DNA of 24,799 nt from JAVKDP01 sp040222185 (GTDB lineage: Bacteria > Bacteroidota > Rhodothermia > Balneolales > Balneolaceae). The notes under the pieces were generated by a model. The model had not been told where the DNA came from and searched no databases. It saw only the letters and a program-made list of their open reading frames with translations. Every line of letters begins with the position of its first letter. The first letter of the stretch is position 1. The stretch spans positions 1-24,799 of the forward strand of contig JAVKDP010000096.1 in the NCBI GenBank assembly GCA_040222185.1, written 5' to 3'. The translations under genes were made by a program, and so were the position numbers. Shown piece after piece: positions 14,198 through 21,469 of the stretch.

Positions 14198-14236
14198 AAA
14201 AAGTCTCATTTTGAGTTTTTTAAATTGAAATGAGAC
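14198..14236 (-). terminator. Intrinsic terminator of the acylase-NagZ-Cdd block
   Basis: Read on the minus strand, GTCTCATTT and AAATGAGAC form a perfect 9-bp stem around a 16-base AT-rich loop, followed by TTTTTA. It lies 21 bases after the cytidine deaminase stop. Confidence 0.75.
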
Positions 14237-14256
14237 CAAGAAAATAGTCAGAAAAG

Positions 14257-14955
14257 CTATTTTTGCAGGTTATTTGAGGTAAAACTGAAGGGTAGAAGGT
14301 CGTTTGTAAAAAACTCAGTAAGAGTATCATCGCTATGATGCATACGGATTTTAAGTAAGGGGAGGTGTTCTACGATAACTTGCCGGCATGCTCCACATGG
14401 GCTGCTCACTTCCCCGTACCTTGTATGTACTGCTAAACTGGAAAAGCTATTGTACCCATTAGCCAGCGCTTTTGAAATGGCTACTCTTTCTGCACACAAT
14501 CCCATAGCCCAATCACTTACTTCAATATTCACGCCTTCAAAAACACCATTATCTGTATATAAAAGAGCTGAAACAGGGAACTCAGAATGGATAGGTACTG
14601 CACGCTCCAAAAGCTCTTTTAATCTAAGTAATTCCTTTTCAGGAGTTTTTTTGGACTGGTCTTCAAGCTGTTCTATGATATTCTTGGATGTAGACTCAAC
14701 GTTAAGATCAAACTCGGCTTTCCAAAAATCCAGTTGATCATAGGGCTTCTCATCTAGATATAATGTTTGCGGCTTTTCGCCTTCACTCAGGCAATTACAA
14801 CAAGCAGCCTGGATAGCTGATATGGTTAATGGAAAGGATACATTCTCAACGCGAACGCCTGGAAATAGCTTTCCGCTTGTACTTTCAACAATGCAAAAGC
14901 TTTGCTGTTTCGAAAAAGGGACGTAAGCCCTGTTATTTATGGGGTCTAAACTCAT
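14257..14955 (-). CDS. cdd: Cytidine deaminase, two-domain, catalytic site in the C-terminal half
   Basis: This 232-residue protein has a catalytic domain at ~110-225. The zinc ligands are Cys154 (CAERVAI), Cys187 and Cys190 (PCGACRQ), and Glu156 is the proton shuttle. It should deaminate cytidine and deoxycytidine to uridine and deoxyuridine in the cytoplasm. Residues ~8-60 look like a second, degenerate deaminase domain (AYVPFS, GVRVENVSFPLTISAIQA), in which the CAE site reads SAI. This is the reverse of the E. coli Cdd order, where the catalytic half comes first. The ATG overlaps the stop of the NagZ-fusion gene (ATGA), so the two are translationally coupled. The link between wall-sugar recycling and nucleoside salvage is unexplained. 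Confidence 0.88.
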   Translation of the reverse strand: MSLDPINNRAYVPFSKQQSFCIVESTSGKLFPGVRVENVSFPLTISAIQAACCNCLSEGEKPQTLYLDEKPYDQLDFWKAEFDLNVESTSKNIIEQLEDQSKKTPEKELLRLKELLERAVPIHSEFPVSALLYTDNGVFEGVNIEVSDWAMGLCAERVAISKALANGYNSFSSLAVHTRYGEVSSPCGACRQVIVEHLPLLKIRMHHSDDTLTEFFTNDLLPFSFTSNNLQK

Positions 14956-17819
14956 TGAGGCTTAATAAACGCAGAAAATGCAGCATCGGCAACGGCTGAT
15001 CTGATCCGGCTGATTCTCTTGCCATATGACCTGTACGGGTAAGTTCGGTTTGTAAGTAAGATCACGACCATGTTTTTTTCCCTGTCAACCCAAAAGCTGG
15101 TTCCAGTAAAACCGAGGTGCCCGAATGTATCCTCGCTTGCTAATTGACCTGCCGTAGTAAATCCTGAAGGGCTTTTTCTGTCAAATCCATATCCCCGACC
15201 ACTAATATCTGATTGTTGTGTTGTAAACTGACGAACAACTTCCGGGCTTAGATATTCTTTCCCACCATAAGTTCCCTCATTAAGTAGCATAGTTCCAAAT
15301 TTTGCAAGATCATCAGCTGTGGCAAATAAGCCAGCATGACCAGCAACACCATCCAGGTAATAAGCTCTTTCATCATTTACTTCAGCCTGGATAAGCTTGT
15401 CACGATATACTGTATCAATTTCAGTAGGAGGGATTCTGTTCACATACCAACGGCTAACTTTTTTCGGGTTAAAATAGGCTCCGTACATACCCATCGGGTA
15501 GTAAAACTCTCTTCGCATATAGCCGTCAATACCTCTTTCGGTAATTATTGATACTATTTCTGCGAGCAGGATCATACCTAAATCGCTGTATACATACTTT
15601 GTACCAGGTTCATTAATCAGTGGTTCGTTCCTGATGGCGTTGAGAATGCTGTTTCGGTCTTTAAGTTCATCCACATAAACCCTGAAGGCTGGTAACCCAG
15701 ACTGGTGAAGAAGGAGATCAGAGATTGTAATATCCTTTTTCTCATCTGTATCAAACTCATCAATAAACTCAGAGACTTTATCATCCAGGGATAGCTTTTC
15801 TTCATCTATAAGTTTCATTGTAGCGGTGGTAGTGGATACAATTTTTGTGATAGATGCCAGGTCATATACATCAGTATCTTTAACCGCTTTGAGTTTGTTA
15901 TAATCATGGTATCCAAAAGCTTCCTTATAGATCATCACACCATCTTTAACTATGGCCGCAACAGCACCTGGGAATACAGAGTCCCGGATCGCTTCTCTTA
16001 GAATATCATCGATTTCATATAGTTTCCTGGATGCCAATCCTGTTTCTTCAGCTTTGCCATATCTTAGCATTGTGTGCTCGAAGTCCATTCCATCTCCGAT
16101 AGAATACATTCCCGGAATATCAATGGGCAAGCGGCCTTTTACTTCACTGGCTCCAAACAGGGCAGGAGCTACAGCCTGCATTTGAAGTGATGTGTTGGCC
16201 CACCCCATAATATGAACATCCGTATCACTGAGTTCCTGTACTAAATAAGGATTGCCAAACATAGCGAGTACTGTTGGCTTTTTTGTATTTAGAAGTTTAC
16301 GAACAAGGGAAGATTGTGACCTGGAAAGCTGAATGGATTCCCTGAATTTTAAACCAATAAAGGAGCCTATAATAATCAAATCAACCTTTTTAGCCTTTTC
16401 AACAATCTTTGAGGCATCAGCATTATCTGAGCGTTCATCAAAAACAGAGAAAGAAACTTCCGGATGATAGTCCCGAACTGACCTGACAAATGCTGAACCC
16501 GTTGAACCGCTTTCATCATCAGCAATAGAAACGAGTAATACCTTTTTATGGACTGTTGGATCGATCGGGAGAATATCGCCTTCGTTTTTAAGTATGGTAA
16601 CTGACTCCCTTGCAATTCTTTCTGCTTCAGCTTTATGATAATTCGAATTAATACGAGAATCTAAGAGGTCAATTTCTACATGGTTACGATCTTCAAAAAG
16701 GCCATATTCCTGTTTCCATAAAAGCACTTTCCGGTATGATTCATTAACCCGCTCTTCGGTGATTTCTCCATTAACTACAGCATCAACCACTTCATCAATA
16801 GCGGTATGGATATCAGGACTTATTAACATGATATCAGCACCAGCATGTAATGCTTTTACGACTACACGTCCTGGGGAGAATTTTGAAGCAATGCCCTGCA
16901 TTTCCAATCCATCTGTAACTACCAGGCCATCAAAGCCAAGTGAGTCTTTAAGAATATCTCCTAATATGGTTGAATCGAGTGTTCCAGGTAATTCGGGGTG
17001 TTCACTAATTTGAGGGAATGAAATGTGAGCACTCATTATACTTGTGATTCCTCCTTCAATGGCTGACCGGAAGGGGATAAGCTCGATCGAATCAAGCCGG
17101 CTATAGTCATGATTCAAAACAGGTAGCTCATTATGTGAGTCGGTATCTGTATCTCCATGCCCAGGAAAGTGTTTTGCTGTAGAAACTACATTTTCACTAT
17201 GAACACCCTGGATAAATGCGGTTCCAAATTCACTTACAATGGTAGGGTCAGCAGAAAAAGCTCTTACATTAATAACCGGGTTGTCAGGATTATTGTTTAC
17301 ATCAAGAACCGGGGCAAAAATCTGGTGAACTCCAAGTGCTTTGGCTTCTATGGCTGTGATCTTGCCCATCATGAACGCATTCCTGCGGTCTCCTGTAGCA
17401 GCAACACCCATAGCAGGAGTAAATCTTGTTGTTCCCGAAATCCTCATTGCTGCTCCGAATTCCATATCCTGGGTAATCCAAAGCGGGGTTTTACTTAGCT
17501 TCTGTAACTTATTGGTGAGTACAGCCTGTCCATAAATATCGCCTCTCATAAAAATGATTCCACCAATATGCTGTTCAGAAACCAGGTCAGAGATTTCCTT
17601 AAAACGATGATCATCCTGGCTTAAAAACCGACCTTCTACCGGTACAAAGAAAAGCTGAGCTACTTTATCGCGCAATGATGTGGTACTTACCAGGGAATCA
17701 ATAAGATTAACGGGGTCAGGAGAAACAGAGGTAGTATCTCCGGGAGCGCTATCTAACCTGGAAATTCCAAGTGTAGAGGCTACAATTAGTAAAAAACCGA
17801 TTAGTCTTATTTTTGTCAT
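14952..17819 (-). CDS. GH3 beta-N-acetylhexosaminidase (NagZ-like) fused to a class C beta-lactamase-type serine hydrolase
   Basis: This 955-residue exported protein is numbered from the ATG at 17819. A TTG at 17891 is in frame but adds a segment that spoils the signal peptide. Residues ~40-375 are a GH3 domain: KHFPGHGDT (216-224) with catalytic-loop His229, and nucleophile Asp303 in VVTDGLEM. A GH3 C-terminal-like region (~400-580) follows. Residues ~595-955 are a beta-lactamase/AmpH-like serine hydrolase with S656-I-T-K659, Y744-S-D, LLLHQSGLP and GHAGLFATADDLAKF. The fusion is known in Bacteroidota. It should cut GlcNAc from wall fragments and perhaps handle D-Ala peptides. It is probably co-transcribed with the acylase upstream (90-base gap) and is coupled to the deaminase downstream. 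Confidence 0.92.
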   Translation of the reverse strand: MTKIRLIGFLLIVASTLGISRLDSAPGDTTSVSPDPVNLIDSLVSTTSLRDKVAQLFFVPVEGRFLSQDDHRFKEISDLVSEQHIGGIIFMRGDIYGQAVLTNKLQKLSKTPLWITQDMEFGAAMRISGTTRFTPAMGVAATGDRRNAFMMGKITAIEAKALGVHQIFAPVLDVNNNPDNPVINVRAFSADPTIVSEFGTAFIQGVHSENVVSTAKHFPGHGDTDTDSHNELPVLNHDYSRLDSIELIPFRSAIEGGITSIMSAHISFPQISEHPELPGTLDSTILGDILKDSLGFDGLVVTDGLEMQGIASKFSPGRVVVKALHAGADIMLISPDIHTAIDEVVDAVVNGEITEERVNESYRKVLLWKQEYGLFEDRNHVEIDLLDSRINSNYHKAEAERIARESVTILKNEGDILPIDPTVHKKVLLVSIADDESGSTGSAFVRSVRDYHPEVSFSVFDERSDNADASKIVEKAKKVDLIIIGSFIGLKFRESIQLSRSQSSLVRKLLNTKKPTVLAMFGNPYLVQELSDTDVHIMGWANTSLQMQAVAPALFGASEVKGRLPIDIPGMYSIGDGMDFEHTMLRYGKAEETGLASRKLYEIDDILREAIRDSVFPGAVAAIVKDGVMIYKEAFGYHDYNKLKAVKDTDVYDLASITKIVSTTTATMKLIDEEKLSLDDKVSEFIDEFDTDEKKDITISDLLLHQSGLPAFRVYVDELKDRNSILNAIRNEPLINEPGTKYVYSDLGMILLAEIVSIITERGIDGYMRREFYYPMGMYGAYFNPKKVSRWYVNRIPPTEIDTVYRDKLIQAEVNDERAYYLDGVAGHAGLFATADDLAKFGTMLLNEGTYGGKEYLSPEVVRQFTTQQSDISGRGYGFDRKSPSGFTTAGQLASEDTFGHLGFTGTSFWVDREKNMVVILLTNRTYPYRSYGKRISRIRSAVADAAFSAFIKPQ

Positions 17820-17909
17820 GAACCGAAGAGCTCTGATAGATGATGTATTTATTAGATAAAGTAATGTAAATGAACTAACCCCTGTAACCAATCATTATTG
17901 GAGAAAATT

Positions 17910-20366
17910 TCAATTATTAACAGGTATTAATGTCATCGTCTTTAAATCCGATTTCACAAATAGCGTACTATCCTGGTAGAAAGAACGATAAGTTCCCTCA
18001 AGCCACATATTCGTTTGATCTCCAAAATGAGATGAAAGCGGGTTTCCAGACTGTCCGGTTGGTAGAACTGATCGAGTCTCACTAAGGTCAGAAAGATCCA
18101 CAATTCTGCGTACAGACGGCCCTAAGACCATTTCAAAAGGCTTCTTCCAGCTGTATTGACCATTGTTAACACTCATGCCATGACCCTTTACAGGATAAGG
18201 TCCTTTACTGAGTACATTATCAACAATCATTTTTAAAGCAGCGGGTGCAGCTGAGTCTTCAGCTGCAAGACTAAAGAATGGTGGTTTAAACGTAATAGTG
18301 TGTAATTGTTCCCAACGCCATTCAAAAGGTTCGCTGCCGAGTGAATCGCTCAGGAATAAAATGGCTTCCTGCATGCTTTTGAGAACTATGTCTTCTTTGG
18401 TCTCAGTTTCAATAGTATTCACATCATCAAAAAAGAAACTACTGTCCTGGAGAAAATCTGTAATAGTTCGTACGGGTATGAGTTCATGCACCACAAAGTT
18501 TTCATATGCAGCTTCACCAAACTCGTCCTTCAGTGTGTTCTCAGTCAGGTTCATAAAGAAGACATCGAATATTGAAGCAGCAGTAGAGTTTTCGTCATAC
18601 TTAAAGTCCCAGTTCTCCAGGTACGACAGAGCTAGCGAGAAATCGTACACCGTTTGATTTCTGATGATATCAATAATCACAGGAGTATTTTTCGCTGCAA
18701 AAGAGGAGTAAGAATCATTTTGTAACTCAATAATATCATCCTGAGTGAACGTTTCTTTAGATGTTAACTGCTCAGTAATTCGCTCAATCCGTGAAGGTGG
18801 CTCCCAGAATGTTGATATATAATGAGTATAATTATCCGTGCCGAGTTTATTGTTAGCATTTGCAATCCAGCCTTTTTCCGGGTTTACAATATGGGGCATT
18901 TCTTCAATCGGAATAAAGCCCTGCCAGTCATCATCTGGTTCCCAACCCCGGCGAAGAGTAATTTTATCACCAGAACGTATCGGTAGTTTAGCTGTTGAAT
19001 ACATTGCAATATTTCCTTCCTTGTCTCCATACATAAAGTTCTGTCCCGGAACTCCAAAATGGGTGAGAGCATCTTTAAAATCCTGGAAGGTGTTTGCCCA
19101 ATTAATCTGGTACAATGTCCTGAATTCATTCGAAAGCTCGTAACCAGTCCATTGCATTGAAATAACATGATCTTCTACCAGATCCTGGGACGGGTAAATA
19201 TCTGAGATCACAGGCCCATGTTTGGTATACCTGATTTCGAAAGATTGCTCATCTCCATCTTTCACTTTGATGATTTCCTGTACTTTTTCGAAAGGAGTAA
19301 ATACAGGTTCTCCGATATTAGATGAATCGGATACATAGCGTCCTCTGTCTTCACTGTCTACCTTTTCCAGGAAGAAGTCGGTATCGTCTGCCATGATATT
19401 CGTAAATGTCCATGCCATTTCTTCATTCTGACCAAGTACAATACCCGGAATTCCTGCAATAGAAACTCCTGACAAATTTTTTCCATTCAGGTTTAAGTGC
19501 ATTTCGTACCACTTGCCCGGCATATCGAGCCCAAGATGTGGATCGCCTGCAAGCATCGGAAACCCGGTATTTGTTTTGGAACCGTCAAGTACCCAGGCAT
19601 TACTACCCACGTGAGTTCCTTCTGCCTCAAGTAATACTCTTTTATCTATTTCCTGTTGAAGCATTGGCATTAATGCAGCTGTGGTAAGGTTGATAGATTC
19701 ATCATCATTTAAAGTAGTTGGTGCGCCATCTCCCCATCCTAGCCTGAGTTCTTCAAACTTCTCTTCGGGAAGTGTTGCCTTTAAGTAATTATAAGTTACT
19801 TCACTCCACCAACTCATATTAAGTTCCCAGCCCATCATTCGGATGATAGCAAGTGTTCTGGTGGGTTCCCATTTAATGGGTTCTATCCCTGTAAGTGCGA
19901 ATTGAATAGGTAATCGATTACTGTTTTCTTCAATAAAGGCATTAATCCCATCGGAGTAAGATTGCAGAACTGCTCTTTCCTGGTCACTGAGAACTTCACG
20001 TTCCAGTTTTTGTGCCATCTTCCAAAAACCAAGTGTGCGTTGGTACTTATCGAACGGAACCAGTTCCTCTCCAAAAAATTCTGCAAACCTTCCTTCAGCG
20101 GCTATTTGGGAAAGTGTCATTTGCCAGAGACGATCCTGCGCATGCACATAACCCATGGTATAGTATAAATCTGCTTCATTGCCTGCATATATATGAGGCA
20201 CTGCAAATTCATCCCAATGGATGTCAACCTGAGACTGTAGGCCATCTAGTTCAATAGTAGCTTCATAATCAGGAAGAGGTTTGTAGAAAGTCCAGTAAGA
20301 AGCAAGAGCAACAAATCCCACAATCAGGATTACAAAGAAGATGAGCAGTCGAAAAAAGGTGTTCAT
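17910..20366 (-). CDS. Penicillin acylase (S45) family N-terminal nucleophile amidase
   Basis: This 818-residue protein starts with a signal anchor (MNTFFRLLIFFVILIVGFVA). The alpha-chain region shows VPHIYAGNEADLYYTMGYVHAQDRLWQM, the usual S45 start. Autocleavage is expected between Gly254 and Ser255 (HVGSNAWVLDGSKT), making Ser255 the N-terminal nucleophile of the beta chain. Downstream family segments include GDPHLGL, PGIVLGQNEEMAWTFTN and the late Asn/Arg-rich stretches. Substrates of such enzymes include penicillins, acyl-homoserine lactones and other amides, and the sequence does not tell which. It is first in the minus-strand block with the NagZ-fusion and deaminase genes. A bidirectional terminator separates it from the gene upstream. 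Confidence 0.93.
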   Translation of the reverse strand: MNTFFRLLIFFVILIVGFVALASYWTFYKPLPDYEATIELDGLQSQVDIHWDEFAVPHIYAGNEADLYYTMGYVHAQDRLWQMTLSQIAAEGRFAEFFGEELVPFDKYQRTLGFWKMAQKLEREVLSDQERAVLQSYSDGINAFIEENSNRLPIQFALTGIEPIKWEPTRTLAIIRMMGWELNMSWWSEVTYNYLKATLPEEKFEELRLGWGDGAPTTLNDDESINLTTAALMPMLQQEIDKRVLLEAEGTHVGSNAWVLDGSKTNTGFPMLAGDPHLGLDMPGKWYEMHLNLNGKNLSGVSIAGIPGIVLGQNEEMAWTFTNIMADDTDFFLEKVDSEDRGRYVSDSSNIGEPVFTPFEKVQEIIKVKDGDEQSFEIRYTKHGPVISDIYPSQDLVEDHVISMQWTGYELSNEFRTLYQINWANTFQDFKDALTHFGVPGQNFMYGDKEGNIAMYSTAKLPIRSGDKITLRRGWEPDDDWQGFIPIEEMPHIVNPEKGWIANANNKLGTDNYTHYISTFWEPPSRIERITEQLTSKETFTQDDIIELQNDSYSSFAAKNTPVIIDIIRNQTVYDFSLALSYLENWDFKYDENSTAASIFDVFFMNLTENTLKDEFGEAAYENFVVHELIPVRTITDFLQDSSFFFDDVNTIETETKEDIVLKSMQEAILFLSDSLGSEPFEWRWEQLHTITFKPPFFSLAAEDSAAPAALKMIVDNVLSKGPYPVKGHGMSVNNGQYSWKKPFEMVLGPSVRRIVDLSDLSETRSVLPTGQSGNPLSSHFGDQTNMWLEGTYRSFYQDSTLFVKSDLKTMTLIPVNN

Positions 20367-20423
20367 GTACGAAACAGATTTTGTTGAACGCCAAATTACG
20401 AAAAGGGAAGTGAAGGAGAAAGA

Positions 20424-20455
20424 AAAAGGGAGCAGGAATAACAGCTCCCTTTTTA
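20424..20455. terminator. Bidirectional terminator between the unknown exported protein and the acylase gene
   Basis: AAAAAGGGAGC and GCTCCCTTTTT form an 11-bp stem around a 10-base loop (AGGAATAACA). T runs occur on both strands. On the minus strand it ends the gene at 20469-21314, just 14 bases after its stop, and isolates the acylase transcript. Confidence 0.9.
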
Positions 20456-20468
20456 ATGATCAAGAGAA

Positions 20469-21314
20469 TTATTTACCGTCCAGGTACTCAAACGATTCGA
20501 GTTTCAGAAACCATCGATAGATCTCATCTTTATCAGCATCATAGATACCTTGGGCAAGAACATAAGGAGGTTCATCTATAATGAAGTATTTGTTAACTAT
20601 AGCCGTGGTCGGGTTCGAGGTATTGTCTATTACAAACGGACGATAGTTGGTTCCGTCCGGCGACTGGTAGTCTACTTGTTCTGCTACTATTCCCAAATCA
20701 ATAGCAGTTACCCCCTGAGATGCGAAGTACACATTCTGAAGCTTAATTTCCTTACCAATGTTTAAGTCAAGGGTACTCCATATAAGGAATCGAAGCTGAC
20801 GTGAAGCAAATACAGGATCAGAAGTTTCAAGGACGCTAAATGCTGTTTCTCCGGTCTCAGTGTTAACTTTTGAATTGGTAATTTTGTCGTCAAGTACACG
20901 AACAATAGTATAATCCTGGGGTGTGCCACTTTTAGGTCCAATGGAATAATAAAGTTCAAGGGTTTTGGCATCCAGGTAGTATAACTGAGATCGAAGGTTG
21001 GTATCGTCGAACTCAGGATTAGCACCATCATGATATTCAAATAGAATAACAGTTTTCCCATACCAATAAGCGGTTTGAGCTGTCATTAAGATAGAGTCCT
21101 GGCGAGCTTCTCCTTTTGAATTGGTATAGGTTCTGCTATAAATAGCGCGGTAAGGCCTGAAGTTTTTAATGGTGTTATCACCTGGTAATGTACCATCCCA
21201 TTGTTCAAAGTCTTTAAATTTCATTTTATAAGGATGGATATTCTGAGCTTCACAAGCCGATGTACATAAGGAAATGAGAAGCACAGTGACTAAACATTTG
21301 ATAATATTTTTCAT
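20469..21314 (-). CDS. Exported protein of unknown function
   Basis: From the ATG at 21314 the protein has 281 residues and a signal peptide (MKNIIKCLVTVLLISLCTSACEAQ). Cys21 could be a lipidation site, but the box TSAC is followed by a normal cleavage site at EAQ. An in-frame upstream start at 21458 is unlikely because it would hide the signal inside the protein. The mature part is beta-rich, with pieces such as YRAIYSRTYTNSKGEARQDS, TAQTAYWYGKTVILFEYHD and YYLDAKTLELYYSIGPKSG. I do not recognise a family. It resembles small secreted proteins that track lipid or sugar moieties, but that is a guess. It is divergent from the wHTH-PD40 regulator and shares its control region, so it is a candidate target gene. 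Confidence 0.75.
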   Translation of the reverse strand: MKNIIKCLVTVLLISLCTSACEAQNIHPYKMKFKDFEQWDGTLPGDNTIKNFRPYRAIYSRTYTNSKGEARQDSILMTAQTAYWYGKTVILFEYHDGANPEFDDTNLRSQLYYLDAKTLELYYSIGPKSGTPQDYTIVRVLDDKITNSKVNTETGETAFSVLETSDPVFASRQLRFLIWSTLDLNIGKEIKLQNVYFASQGVTAIDLGIVAEQVDYQSPDGTNYRPFVIDNTSNPTTAIVNKYFIIDEPPYVLAQGIYDADKDEIYRWFLKLESFEYLDGK

Positions 21315-21392
21315 AATAATTGATTGATTAACAGTTTCAGTCAGAGACTTTAGAAAGGTTAATAAAGAGCTTTCCCGAATTGCGGATGCAGA

Positions 21393-21422
21393 TGTGCTTT
21401 TTATGTGACGATTTTGTGACGA
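21393..21422. promoter_or_regulatory. Three 11-bp-phased TGTG half-sites, candidate OmpR/PhoB-type operator
   Basis: TGTG starts at 21393, 21404 and 21415, exactly 11 bases apart. The last two are identical over 8 bases (TGTGACGA), so each 7-bp repeat is followed by a 4-bp spacer. This matches the tandem-repeat architecture of PhoB-type boxes. It lies 48 bases before the start of the wHTH regulator gene and 79 bases before the divergent exported-protein gene. Confidence 0.6.
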
Positions 21423-21469
21423 GCGAAACAGAGGGCTGTTCTCTCGTATATTCTTCATAAATTTTATTT

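Noticed and set aside
17820..17891. N-terminal extension of the NagZ fusion from the TTG at 17891
   Set aside because: It would add 24 residues before a good signal peptide. The ATG at 17819 gives the normal exported N terminus.
21315..21458. N-terminal extension of the exported protein gene to 21458
   Set aside because: The added 48 residues are polar and low in complexity and would bury the signal peptide. They also cover the phased TGTG sites and the divergent promoter area.
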